From the NCBI GenBank assembly GCA_018242605.1, contig JAFEBP010000011.1, positions 1 to 64,000 on the forward strand: DNA of 64,000 nucleotides, written 5' to 3'. The notes under the pieces were generated by a model. It had not been told where the DNA came from. It saw only the letters and a list, made by a program, of their open reading frames with translations, and ran no database searches. The DNA comes from Planctomycetota bacterium. Its GTDB lineage: Bacteria; Planctomycetota; Phycisphaerae; Phycisphaerales; UBA1924. The position numbers and the translations under genes are program-made. How positions within the stretch are numbered: the stretch's first letter is position 1; each line of letters begins with the position of its first letter. Shown here piece by piece: positions 52,505-61,200 of the stretch.

Positions 52505-52823
52505 TCCGTATCTCCGATTAGGGGGTGGGGGGAAGAACAGATACGCTCAAAACCCCGGCGAGTATCTTAACAGGCCGAATGTAAGCCTTTACATTATCGC
52601 ATTAACCCATCGGGATTGCAAGCACAATTCGCCTAGAACTCTGAAAAAACTGGGAATTTGGCGTGATCGCGTCGTCAGGTTATGTGGACGTTCAGTGGAG
52701 GGCCGGTGCACGAATTTCAACAAGTGGGGTTGACACGGGCCGGGGATGTCGAGATAATGAAAGCGTTTTCATCGCCGACTGCTTTTTCTTCCCCCTTCGC
52801 GGATTTGCGCATCAGGATCAAGG
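52505..52823. other. Divergent intergenic region with promoter and operator
   Basis: These 319 bases separate the dockerin gene (minus) and the GH94 gene (plus) and hold no open frame I would accept as a gene. The right half contains the strong promoter and LacI-type operator described separately. The left part, next to the dockerin gene, should contain that gene's promoter, but I see no clear match. Confidence 0.5.
52730..52772 (+). promoter_or_regulatory. Sigma70-type promoter with LacI/GalR-type operator before the GH94 operon
   Basis: TTGACA (52730-52735, consensus -35) is followed after exactly 17 bases by GATAAT (52753-52758, one mismatch to TATAAT). ATGAAAGCGTTTTCAT (52757-52772) is a near-perfect 16-bp palindrome with a central CG, the form expected of LacI/GalR-family operators. 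It overlaps the end of the -10 box and the likely start site, so a bound repressor would block transcription. The downstream genes take up and break down a sugar, fitting substrate-induced derepression. Confidence 0.8.
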
Positions 52824-55307
52824 ATGGCCCCCCCCAACGACTCCACCACCGGACTGCTCGGCAACCGATTCGGTCATTTTGAGCAAGCCGGTCGTTCTTT
52901 CCGAATCACCGATTGGCGCACACCCATGCCCTGGGTGAACGTCATCTGCACGGGCCGGTACGGGCTGGTGATCAGCCAGGCCGGCGGCGGATTCTCATGG
53001 TTCGATGATGCCCAGCACAACGTGCTGACTCGCTGGGAGATGGACCTCGTTCGCGACTGCTACGGCAAGTTCCTGTACGTAGCCGATCGCGACAGCGGTG
53101 ACCTCTGGTCTCTGGCGCCCCAGCCGTGCCGCGCGGAGTACGAACAGTTCTCTTGCGTCCACACCATGGGCGCCACCACGTTTCACACGCTGCGCCGCGG
53201 CATCGAGGCGACGTGGACGCTCTGCGTCGCCCCCAAGGACTCGGTTGAGGTCTGGGCCGTCACGCTGAAGAACACCGATGCCACGCCCCGTCATCTGCGC
53301 ATCGCGTCGTACTTCGAGTGGTGCTGCAACACCGCGCCGGACGTGAAACGGGAGTTCCACAGGCTCTTCTTCAATGTCTCGCACGATCCTGCTCGCCAAG
53401 CGATCGTCGCGACCAAGAACATGTGGGACATCCGTCCCAAGACCGAGCGCGAGCATTGGAACAAGCCCTGGCCGTACGCCGCGGCCCACGCGGTCTGCGG
53501 GAAGTTTGAACGCGACCTGGCGATCGCGGACAAGGAACAGTTCCTCGGCAAGTACGGCACCACCGCCGACCCCGCCGCGATGCGCACCGGTGCTCCGGGA
53601 GTCGGCGGCTTCGGTCGCTTCGGCGACGCGGTCGCCTCTCTGGGCGGCGATCTGACGATCAAGCCGGGCGAAACCGTGGAACTGCACTTCCTCCTGGGCA
53701 TCGGCGCCAATCCCGCCGAGGTCACCGCCCTCATGGATGCGTACCGCGCCCCGGGCGCCGCGGCGAATGCCGTCGCCGCGTCCACCGAGTTCTGGCGGAG
53801 CACCCTGGCCCCGACACAGGTCGAGTCCGCCCGCGCCGATTTCGATCTGCTGAACAACCACTGGTTGCCGTACCAGGCCGTCAGCGGCCGGCTCTGGGGT
53901 CGCACGGGCTATTACCAGCAGTCCGGAGCGTTCGGCTTCCGCGATCAGTTGCAGGACAGCCAGGTGTGGCTGCCGATCAACCCCGCCAACACGCTCAAGC
54001 AGATCATGCTGCACGCGGAACGCCAGTTTGTGGACGGCAGCGTCTACCACTGGTGGCACGCCCTGGCCGACTTTGGCAACCACACCGCCTGCAGCGACGA
54101 CTACCTCTGGCTCCCGTACGTGGTGGCCTCGTACGTGCGTGAAACCGGCGATGACTCGATCCTCGACCGCACCGCTCCCTTCGTCGACGACCCCAAGGGG
54201 GCGACCATCGCCGAGCATTGCCGCCGCTCCATCGCCCGAGCTTTCGCACGCACCAGCCCACGTGGAATTCCCTTCATCGGAAGTTGCGACTGGAACGACG
54301 GGCTGTCGGCCATGGGCATCGACGAGAAGGGCGAGAGCGTCTGGCTCGCCATGTTCCTCTGCGGCATCCTCGCCGATTGGTCCGTCATGCTCCAGCGCCG
54401 CGGCGACGGCGCTCTGGCGAAGCAATACCAGGACAAACGCACGGCGTACGCCGCCGCGATCAACGGCCACGCCTGGGACAAGGACAACTACTACAAGTAC
54501 GGCACCAAGGACAACGGCGAATGGGTCGGCGCCTCCTCCGCGCCGGAAGGGAAAGTCCACCTCAACGCGCAGACCTGGTCGATCCTGACCGACATCGCCC
54601 CGCCCGACCGCGCCGCATCCGCTTGGGAGGCCGTCAAACGCCACCTCATCACCGATTACGGCCCGCTGCTGGTCTGGCCCGCGTACACCGTACCCGACAC
54701 GACCATCGGGTACATCACCCGTTATAGCCCCGGAAGCCGCGAGAACGGCGGCGTGTACATGCACGCGGCCACGTGGGCGCTCGCCGCGGCGTGCAAACTG
54801 CGCGACGCACAGAGCGTTTCGCGGATCTGGGCCGGCGTCTCCCCCGCTTCTCGTGGGCAGAACGCTGACCGCTACTTCGCCGAGCCCTACGTCATGCCCG
54901 GCAACGTGGACGGCCCGCTCTCCGACAAGCCCGGTCGCGCGGGTTGGACGTGGTACACCGGCTCGGCCGCGTGGCTCAACCGCGTCTGCCTGGAATGGGT
55001 CCTGGGAGTGCGTCCTACGTGGGAAGGGCTGCGGATCGACCCATGCCCGCCCAAGGAACTTGGCGAAGTTCGAATCACAAGGGCCTACCGAGGCGTACAG
55101 GTACATGTGGAGTTCAACGCGGCGGAGTTCCTGCCCGAGAGCAGGCCCACGCTCACCGTGGACGGTAAAGTCCTCGGCGGGGCGGTCTTGGATCCCGAAC
55201 TGGTTGACTCCGCACGCTCGTCGGGCAAGCCGTTGAATGTCCGTGTGCGATGGAATACCACAGCGGATGTTGGGATCAAGCCCGCGGCCGTGAAGGCCAA
55301 GACGTAA
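52824..55307 (+). CDS. GH94 glycoside phosphorylase (cellobiose/cellodextrin phosphorylase family)
   Basis: The 827-residue size and sequence fit GH94, formerly glycosyltransferase 36. AGGA lies 6 bases before the ATG. The N-terminal beta-sandwich (about 1-290) is followed by the (alpha/alpha)6 barrel with [20 protein letters not shown], the DWNDG motif at residues 489-493 holding the catalytic Asp, and [17 protein letters not shown] substrate-site loops. No N-terminal signal peptide is present. These enzymes cleave beta-glucosidic bonds with phosphate, giving glucose 1-phosphate and a shorter sugar. The exact substrate (cellobiose, cellodextrins, chitobiose, laminaribiose) cannot be told from sequence. 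It leads an operon with an ABC sugar transporter. Confidence 0.92.
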   Translation: MAPPNDSTTGLLGNRFGHFEQAGRSFRITDWRTPMPWVNVICTGRYGLVISQAGGGFSWFDDAQHNVLTRWEMDLVRDCYGKFLYVADRDSGDLWSLAPQPCRAEYEQFSCVHTMGATTFHTLRRGIEATWTLCVAPKDSVEVWAVTLKNTDATPRHLRIASYFEWCCNTAPDVKREFHRLFFNVSHDPARQAIVATKNMWDIRPKTEREHWNKPWPYAAAHAVCGKFERDLAIADKEQFLGKYGTTADPAAMRTGAPGVGGFGRFGDAVASLGGDLTIKPGETVELHFLLGIGANPAEVTALMDAYRAPGAAANAVAASTEFWRSTLAPTQVESARADFDLLNNHWLPYQAVSGRLWGRTGYYQQSGAFGFRDQLQDSQVWLPINPANTLKQIMLHAERQFVDGSVYHWWHALADFGNHTACSDDYLWLPYVVASYVRETGDDSILDRTAPFVDDPKGATIAEHCRRSIARAFARTSPRGIPFIGSCDWNDGLSAMGIDEKGESVWLAMFLCGILADWSVMLQRRGDGALAKQYQDKRTAYAAAINGHAWDKDNYYKYGTKDNGEWVGASSAPEGKVHLNAQTWSILTDIAPPDRAASAWEAVKRHLITDYGPLLVWPAYTVPDTTIGYITRYSPGSRENGGVYMHAATWALAAACKLRDAQSVSRIWAGVSPASRGQNADRYFAEPYVMPGNVDGPLSDKPGRAGWTWYTGSAAWLNRVCLEWVLGVRPTWEGLRIDPCPPKELGEVRITRAYRGVQVHVEFNAAEFLPESRPTLTVDGKVLGGAVLDPELVDSARSSGKPLNVRVRWNTTADVGIKPAAVKAKT

Positions 55308-55371
55308 GTATGATCACGCGACGGGAGTCACCCGAGCGCCGGAACGATCGTTTGAGCACGGAGACCGAGCC

Positions 55372-56205
55372 ATGAAGCAGAACGCTGAAGATGGAAAGAA
55401 CGGACAGGTCCGGAGCCTTCTCGGACGAGCGGGCGCCGCCGCCCACCGTGCCTTCACCCTGATCGAACTGTTGGTAGTCATCGCGGTGATCGCGCTGCTG
55501 ATGAGCCTGATCCTGCCCTCCCTGGGCGGCGCACGCCGAACCACGTGGACGGTGATCTGCCAGAGCAACCTGAGCCAGCTGGGCAAGGCTCTGCAGATGT
55601 ACTTCGACAACCAGAAGGACCCGATCTTCCCCGACCTGCAGGACCCCACCAACCCCAACGCCCTGCTCTACGTGAAGATGGTCGACGTGCTCAACGACTT
55701 CGTCGGCGGCGCGGGCAGCAAGGCCTTCAACTGCCCGGCGGCCAAGGGGCTTTCTTCCGTCCGCGACCCGGCCAACATCGTTTATCTGCACCGCGACGGT
55801 GGCCGCATCTATTCTCTGCCCCCGCAGAGCAACCCCACCACTCTTGATATCGATTACACCGGCGCCCGCGCGGGGAACATCGAGAAGTACACCGAGTACT
55901 GGTTCAACGACTTCCCCGCCATCCAGCTTCGCGGCGGTCGCACCAAGGGCGTCGCGGGCCAGCGCCTCCGCCTGATCCGCCGCCTCAACTGGGTCTGCTT
56001 CGCCACCGACGCGCTCGACGAGTTCCCCCGCCACGCCGCCAAAGGCAACAAGGGCAATGAGCAGACCGGCAAGAACAACCTCCTCATGGGCGACCTGTCC
56101 ATCCGGACGCTCGCCTTCGAGGATTACTACAACGCGTACGACCCGCTGGGAGCCGGCCCCCGCTTCTGGGATTGGGGCCACAACTATCCTCCGGACGTGC
56201 CGTGA
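55372..56205 (+). CDS. Pseudopilin with prepilin-type leader in the sugar operon
   Basis: The 277-residue protein has a basic, slightly long leader (about 27 residues) and then [18 protein letters not shown], the prepilin cleavage and hydrophobic helix. [13 protein letters not shown] and [12 protein letters not shown] follow, and a C-terminal [13 protein letters not shown] resembles the pseudopilin tail of planctomycetes. Processing by a prepilin peptidase and attachment to a type II or IV-like machine is inferred. GGAG lies close to the ATG. It sits 64 bases after the GH94 gene and is the only component of this family within the sugar operon. Confidence 0.85.
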   Translation: MKQNAEDGKNGQVRSLLGRAGAAAHRAFTLIELLVVIAVIALLMSLILPSLGGARRTTWTVICQSNLSQLGKALQMYFDNQKDPIFPDLQDPTNPNALLYVKMVDVLNDFVGGAGSKAFNCPAAKGLSSVRDPANIVYLHRDGGRIYSLPPQSNPTTLDIDYTGARAGNIEKYTEYWFNDFPAIQLRGGRTKGVAGQRLRLIRRLNWVCFATDALDEFPRHAAKGNKGNEQTGKNNLLMGDLSIRTLAFEDYYNAYDPLGAGPRFWDWGHNYPPDVP

Positions 56206-56263
56206 GCCGCCGGACCGTATCTTGGTTGACTTCGTTTGCTTGAACTACTCATGAGGGGCCTCG

Positions 56264-56725
56264 ATGAACGATTTTTTCAAGAAAGGTTCGTGGGTCAGCT
56301 GGGCGATCTGCGCTGTCCTCCTGCTCGCGACGGCGTGGCTCTGGTGGGACCGGTCGGTGCATGAATCGCCGTTCACGCCGGAGCGCATGAAGGAAGAGGT
56401 TTCGATCAAGTACACCGACACCGGCGACGTTGTCACCATGCCGCGTGGCCGGTTCGAGAAACTCCTCCGCGACCCGGGCACCAAACTCGACCCGAGCAAG
56501 GGGCTCATTAATCCCAAAACCGGCCAGCCCACCGGCTTCCTGTATAGCCAGCGAGAATGGGAAGAGGCCGTTAAACGCGTCAACGAGGCGGTCGACCGCT
56601 CCCGCGCGAGCCTGCCCGAGAACGTCCGCCAGCGTCTGGACAAAGAGGCCGCGGCGGCATTGCCCACCGGCCCCGGCGGCACCGCGCCGGCCGTGAAGCC
56701 CGCTGAGGCCGAAAAGCCCAAGTAA
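56264..56725 (+). CDS. Single-pass membrane protein of unknown function
   Basis: The 153-residue protein has one membrane helix (about 9-27, WVSWAICAVLLLATAWLWW) after a short basic N-terminus, so the rest is probably outside the cytoplasm. Residues about 50-130 are soluble and charged with a helical stretch (WEEAVKRVNEAVDRSRASL), and the last 20 residues are Pro/Ala/Gly/Lys-rich. I recognise no family. It lies 58 bases after the pseudopilin gene and about 100 bases before the sugar-binding protein gene, in the same direction, so it is part of the sugar-use operon or its edge. Confidence 0.65.
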   Translation: MNDFFKKGSWVSWAICAVLLLATAWLWWDRSVHESPFTPERMKEEVSIKYTDTGDVVTMPRGRFEKLLRDPGTKLDPSKGLINPKTGQPTGFLYSQREWEEAVKRVNEAVDRSRASLPENVRQRLDKEAAAALPTGPGGTAPAVKPAEAEKPK

Positions 56726-56827
56726 GATAAAGGGCGGGAACGTCCGGAGTTCCCGATTCGTGCACCCTTCCACCGCCGCGCTTCGCGCGGCAGATTGCAG
56801 GCTTTGACCGAGTCTCGCTTCACCAAC

Positions 56828-58159
56828 ATGACCCGACGCGCCGCCCTGGGCACGCTCGCCGCGGGAAGCGTTGGGTACGCGCTCCTGGGCCCCCGCGGCG
56901 CGAAGGAAGACACCCGAGGCCGCCTGGTTCTGGACTACTGGGAAAAGTGGACCGGCCTTGAAGGCAAGGTGATGCAGGAGGTCGTCGCGGAGTTCAACAA
57001 GTCGCAGGACCGCCTTTTCGTTCGTTATTTCGCCACATCCGGCATCGACGAGAAGGCCCAGATCGCCATCGCGGGCGGATCGCCGCCTGATATCGTCGGT
57101 GTCTGGAACTACAGCGTTCCCGCTTTCGCCAGCGCGAACGCGATCCTCCCGCTGGACGACCTGGGCGCTCCGTTGGGGATCAAGCCCGAGATCTACGCGG
57201 AGGGCATGCGTCAGGTCGTCACGTTCCGTGGAAAAATGTGGGCCACGGTCAATACCGGCGGGTGCCTGGCGCTCTACTACAACCGATCGCATTTCAAGGA
57301 GGTTGGGCTTGATCCGGATTCCCCGCCGCGGACGTTCCCGGAGTTCGACGATGCCTGCCGCAAGCTGCTGATCAAGAAGAACGGCCGCATCCAGAGGATG
57401 GGGTTCCATCATCGCGAGCCGGGCTGGTGGTCGTTCATCTGGGGCTCGCAGTTCGGCGGCACGCTGTACGACGAGAAGACCAACACGTCCACCGCCGCGT
57501 CGCCGCTGAACGTCCGCGGCTATGAATGGGTGCAGTCCACGCCCAAGGAGTACGGTCTCGCCGAGGTGAACGACTTCCGCACCAGCTTCGGCAACTACGA
57601 CTCGGCGCTCAACGCGTTTGTCGCGGGGCGGCTCTCGATGGTGGTGCAGGGACCCTGGCTTGCCAACATCATCAAGCTGTACAACGACAAGCTCGATTAC
57701 GGCGTCGCGCCCTTCCCCGTGGCCGAGGGCATGTTCGACAAGAACGCCCCCATGGGCTTGATCGATACCGACACGCTCGTGATCCCGCGCGGCGTCAAGA
57801 ACCCCGAGGCGAGCATGGAGTTCGTCGCGTACACGCAGCGTCAGGACGTGGTGGAGCGACTGAGCACGGTGCACTGCAAGGGCTCGCCGCTCGCGCAGTC
57901 GAGCGAGAGCTTCCGCAAGAACCACCCAAACCGCGGCATCGCGGTCTTCGAGGCGATCGCCCGCAGCCCGCGCAGCTACAAGGTGCCCGCGACCCGCTGC
58001 TGGGCCGCGATGAAAGACGAGATGGACCGCGCGCTGGACCGCGTGTGGAACATGCAGGATTCGCCCGCGTCGATCCTGGGCCTGGCGCAGAAACGCTCGC
58101 AGGCCATCCTGGATCTCACGGCCGAGCAGGAGCGCCGCAGGCGCGGAGGCGCCCCGTGA
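56828..58159 (+). CDS. Sugar ABC transporter substrate-binding protein (Tat-like signal)
   Basis: I start at the ATG at 56828, which gives a 443-residue protein with MTRRAALGTLAAGSVGYALLG, a twin-arginine-type signal. TTG codons at 56795 and 56804 could extend it. The body matches family 1 extracellular solute-binding proteins (MalE/UgpB type): LVLDYWEKWTG at the start, IAIAGGSPPDIVGVWNYS, GGCLALYYNRSHFKEVGL and YDSALNAFVAGRLSMVVQGP. It would capture the oligosaccharide outside the inner membrane and pass it to the two permeases. Its stop overlaps the next start as GTGA. Confidence 0.88.
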   Translation: MTRRAALGTLAAGSVGYALLGPRGAKEDTRGRLVLDYWEKWTGLEGKVMQEVVAEFNKSQDRLFVRYFATSGIDEKAQIAIAGGSPPDIVGVWNYSVPAFASANAILPLDDLGAPLGIKPEIYAEGMRQVVTFRGKMWATVNTGGCLALYYNRSHFKEVGLDPDSPPRTFPEFDDACRKLLIKKNGRIQRMGFHHREPGWWSFIWGSQFGGTLYDEKTNTSTAASPLNVRGYEWVQSTPKEYGLAEVNDFRTSFGNYDSALNAFVAGRLSMVVQGPWLANIIKLYNDKLDYGVAPFPVAEGMFDKNAPMGLIDTDTLVIPRGVKNPEASMEFVAYTQRQDVVERLSTVHCKGSPLAQSSESFRKNHPNRGIAVFEAIARSPRSYKVPATRCWAAMKDEMDRALDRVWNMQDSPASILGLAQKRSQAILDLTAEQERRRRGGAP

Positions 58160-59046
58160 AGTTCCGCATGAAGGACGAGTTCGTCGGCCTGACGTGGGTG
58201 AGCCCGTGGATCGTGGGCTTCCTCGCGTTCCTGCTCATTCCCGCGGGGATGAGCCTGTACTTCTCATTCACCGATTACCCGCTGCTCGAGTCGCCGGTGT
58301 GGGTCGGGCTGGGCAACTACAAGCGGCTGCTGAGCGACGAGGTCTTCCACAAGGCGCTGGTCAACACGTTCATCTACGCCGGCGCGGCGATCCCGCTCTC
58401 GGTGCTGCTGGCCGTGGTGCTGGCGGCGCTGCTGAACACCAAGGGCCTGCGCTGGACCCGGTTCTTCGAGGCCGCGATCTTCATGCCGACGCTGGCGCCG
58501 CTCGTGGCCTCCTCGATGGTGTGGATGTGGATCCTCAACGGTCGCTTCGGTCTGCTCAACCAGTTCCTGGGGCTGCTGCACATCAGCGGGCCCAACTGGC
58601 TGCTGCGCGAGGGCTGGGCGATGGCGGCGCTGGTGATCGTCGCGCTCTGGGGCGTGGGCCAGGCGGTGATCCTGTGCGTGGCGGCGCTCAAGGAGGTGCC
58701 CGAGCAGTTGTACGAGGCCGCGAACCTGGACGGCATGGGGCCTGTGCGGCAGTTCATCAACGTCACGCTGCCGATGATCTCGCCGGTGATCCTGTTCAAC
58801 ACGATCACCATGCTGATCGGCGCGTTCCAGGTGTTCGTCGTTCCCTACGTTCTTTTCCAGAAGGACAAGGGCGGTCCGAACAAGAGCGGGTATTTCTATA
58901 CGAGTTACCTCTACGACAACGCGTTCGTGTACGGCCAGATGGGCTACGCGAGCGCGCTGGCGTGGGTGCAGTTGCTGATCATTCTACTGCTGACGGGTCT
59001 GCTGTTCCTGGCCAGCCGTCGGCTAGTTTTCTACAGGGGCGCCTAG
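58156..59046 (+). CDS. Sugar ABC transporter permease (MalF/UgpA-like)
   Basis: The GTG at 58156 overlaps the binding-protein stop (GTGA). The 296-residue protein has six membrane helices starting VSPWIVGFLAFLLIPAGMSL and an EAA loop with EVPEQLYEAANLDGMGP, which docks the ATPase. The C-terminal SALAWVQLLIILLLTGLLFL helix and the following basic tail match the family. Together with the next permease it forms the channel for the sugar captured by the binding protein. Confidence 0.92.
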   Translation: MKFRMKDEFVGLTWVSPWIVGFLAFLLIPAGMSLYFSFTDYPLLESPVWVGLGNYKRLLSDEVFHKALVNTFIYAGAAIPLSVLLAVVLAALLNTKGLRWTRFFEAAIFMPTLAPLVASSMVWMWILNGRFGLLNQFLGLLHISGPNWLLREGWAMAALVIVALWGVGQAVILCVAALKEVPEQLYEAANLDGMGPVRQFINVTLPMISPVILFNTITMLIGAFQVFVVPYVLFQKDKGGPNKSGYFYTSYLYDNAFVYGQMGYASALAWVQLLIILLLTGLLFLASRRLVFYRGA

Positions 59047-59110
59047 GAGTCTGTCCGCTGTCTGCCGCATATTCCACATCCCCCAGTGAACGAGCAACCG
59101 GAGCCGCGCC

Positions 59111-59980
59111 GTGAACCGCGAGCCCTCCCCGCCGCTCACGCTGCGCAGCGCCACGTCGCTCGTCACGCTGCTCATCGCCAGCGTGCTCTTCCTCGCGCCC
59201 ATCGTGTGGATGATGGCGACGTCGTGGAAGCCCGAAGCACAGGCGGCATCCGAGACGATCCGGCTGTTCGCGGACCCGGTTGCCGACACACCGGCGGCGG
59301 CGAAGGAGAACTACAGCGCGGTGTGGAACGACGTGACGATCCGCTTCCCGATCTACCTGCGCAACACGCTCATCGTGGCGTTGCTCAGCGTGGTGGGCAT
59401 GGTGCTCAGCAGCGCGGTGGTCGCGTACGGATTCGCTCGCGTCCAGTGGCGGGGCCGCTCGGCGCTCTTCACGCTCGTGCTCGCCACCATGATGATCCCG
59501 TTCCCCGTGCTCATGACGCCGCTGTTCGTGCTCTTCGCGAAGATCGGCTGGATCGGCACGCTGCGCCCGCTGTGGGTGCCGGCGTGGTTCGGCGCGGCGT
59601 TCAACATCTTCCTGTTGCGGCAGTTCTACATGGGCATCCCGCGCGAGCTGGATGAAGCGGCCCGGATCGACGGGTGCTCGCACTGGGGCATCTTCTGGCG
59701 GATCATCCTGCCGCTCTCTCGCCCCGCGCTCGCGGTAGTCGCGCTCTTTCACTTCATGTACGTCTGGAACGACTTCCTCGCGCCGATGGTCTTCGTGCAG
59801 CACCAGGACATGTTCACGCTCGCGCTCGGCCTGCAGTTGTACCAGAGCAAGGCGGGCAACACGCCGTGGAACCTGCTCATGGCGGCCAGCACGATGGTGA
59901 TGGCGCCGGTGCTGCTGCTTTTCATGGCGACACAGCGGACGTTCGTGAAGGGGTTGACCGGCGGCGCTTCCAAAGAGTGA
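59111..59980 (+). CDS. Sugar ABC transporter permease (MalG/UgpE-like)
   Basis: The 289-residue protein starts at a GTG (MNREPSPPLTLRSATS) and has six helices, with the EAA loop at IPRELDEAARIDGCSHWGIF. The N-terminal SVLFLAPIVWMMATSWK and the C-terminal MVMAPVLLLFMATQ segments match MalG-type permeases. It pairs with the upstream permease. No ATP-binding component is encoded in this operon, so a shared ATPase of the MsmX type elsewhere is presumably used. About 115 bases separate it from the next gene. Confidence 0.91.
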   Translation: MNREPSPPLTLRSATSLVTLLIASVLFLAPIVWMMATSWKPEAQAASETIRLFADPVADTPAAAKENYSAVWNDVTIRFPIYLRNTLIVALLSVVGMVLSSAVVAYGFARVQWRGRSALFTLVLATMMIPFPVLMTPLFVLFAKIGWIGTLRPLWVPAWFGAAFNIFLLRQFYMGIPRELDEAARIDGCSHWGIFWRIILPLSRPALAVVALFHFMYVWNDFLAPMVFVQHQDMFTLALGLQLYQSKAGNTPWNLLMAASTMVMAPVLLLFMATQRTFVKGLTGGASKE

Positions 59981-60095
59981 ATCCGCCGTGGAGCGGGCAC
60001 TAACCCGAACAAAATACGATCTTTCCGGCCCGCCTCGTGGACTCGTGGCGGAAGGTGACGTATTCTCATCGGGTTCCCCCATTTAGGAGAGAGAC

Positions 60096-60929
60096 ATGAA
60101 GAATGGTTCTAATCGTTCGCGTATCGCGGCGCTCGCCGCGGTGTCCCTGTTCGCGGCGCTTGCGTCGCAGGCGTCCGCGGGCTCGGTGTTCCTGACCGGC
60201 CATGATCCTGATTTCCACGCGCTGCTGGGCGGCAACTCCGCCGGAGCCGCGCGGATCAACAACGTGGCGATCAACTACATCATGGACCCGGCGTTCAACA
60301 CGTTTGTTGCGGGCGGCGCCACCAAGTTCCTGTTCGTTGAGTCGCGGATCAGCCCTCCGGGCGGGCACGTGAACGGCGTGAACGGGATCATCGCGAGCGG
60401 GTACACGCCGGGCGTGAACTTTGATCATGTCGACGCCTCCGGACTCAACGCGGCGCTCGATCAACTGGGCTCGACCTACGGCGGGCTGGTGATCGCGTCG
60501 GACTTCGGCGGCGTGCTGACGCAGGCCGAGCTTGACATCCTCAACGCGCGAGCGGCGGACATCGCGACGTTCGTCAACAACAACGGCGGGCTGTACGCCA
60601 TGGCCGAGGGCAACAGCGGCGCCGGGCTGACGCCCAACGGCGGCTGGTACGCGTACGTCCCGCAGGTCACGGTTTCTTCTGCGTTCAACCAGTCCGAGAC
60701 CGGTATCACGACCACGGCGTTCGGTCAGTCGCTGGGCCTGACGAACGGCGACGTCAACGGCAACGCATCGCACTCCATCTTCACGCGGTTCCAGAGCCTG
60801 CAGGTGGTGGACGTCGACCAGTTCGGCCAGGTGCTGTCGGTCGCGGGGCGCACGTCGATCCCCGCCCCGAGCACGCTCGCGATGCTCGGGCTGGCGGGCC
60901 TCACGCTGCGTCGCCGCCGCCGCGCGTGA
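60096..60929 (+). CDS. Exported protein with PEP-CTERM-like tail
   Basis: AGGAGAGA lies just upstream of the ATG. The 277-residue protein has a signal peptide of about 30 residues ending near ASAGSVFL, and a soluble body with TGHDPDFHALLGG near the start and many Gly/Asn turns. The C-terminus PAPSTLAMLGLAGLTLRRRRRA is a PEP-CTERM-like sorting tail: a Pro-rich motif, a helix and a basic end. I find no catalytic motif. It could be a surface or matrix protein. A strong terminator follows 28 bases after the stop, so it is a single-gene unit. Confidence 0.8.
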   Translation: MKNGSNRSRIAALAAVSLFAALASQASAGSVFLTGHDPDFHALLGGNSAGAARINNVAINYIMDPAFNTFVAGGATKFLFVESRISPPGGHVNGVNGIIASGYTPGVNFDHVDASGLNAALDQLGSTYGGLVIASDFGGVLTQAELDILNARAADIATFVNNNGGLYAMAEGNSGAGLTPNGGWYAYVPQVTVSSAFNQSETGITTTAFGQSLGLTNGDVNGNASHSIFTRFQSLQVVDVDQFGQVLSVAGRTSIPAPSTLAMLGLAGLTLRRRRRA

Positions 60930-60957
60930 TCGGTCGGTGCAGAATCTGATTCGCGAA

Positions 60958-60990
60958 ACACCCGCCCGCGAGGGCGGGTGTTTTTCATTT
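60958..60990 (+). terminator. Rho-independent terminator after the PEP-CTERM gene
   Basis: ACACCCGCCC (60958-60967) and GGGCGGGTGT (60972-60981) form a perfect 10-bp stem with the tetraloop GCGA, followed by TTTTCATTTT. Confidence 0.88.
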
Positions 60991-61200
60991 TGAATGGGCG
61001 GCAATTCCGCGCGGTGATGCTGCAAGGTCCGAGGGTGAGGATCGCAATCATGTTGTCCCGGCAGAGTGCCGGAGGAAACGGGGCTGGCGACAAGCGACTG
61101 GTGCGGCGGGATACACGGAACAACCGTGAGTTTCCCGGCGACGCCGGATCGACGCACGCGGGCCCGCACACACAAGGGAACTTTCAAGGGAGTCATGAAC

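Noticed and set aside
61030..61200. Riboswitch in the leader of the dockerin gene
   Set aside because: The leader is GC-rich with some short complementary segments, but no conserved core of a known class could be matched.
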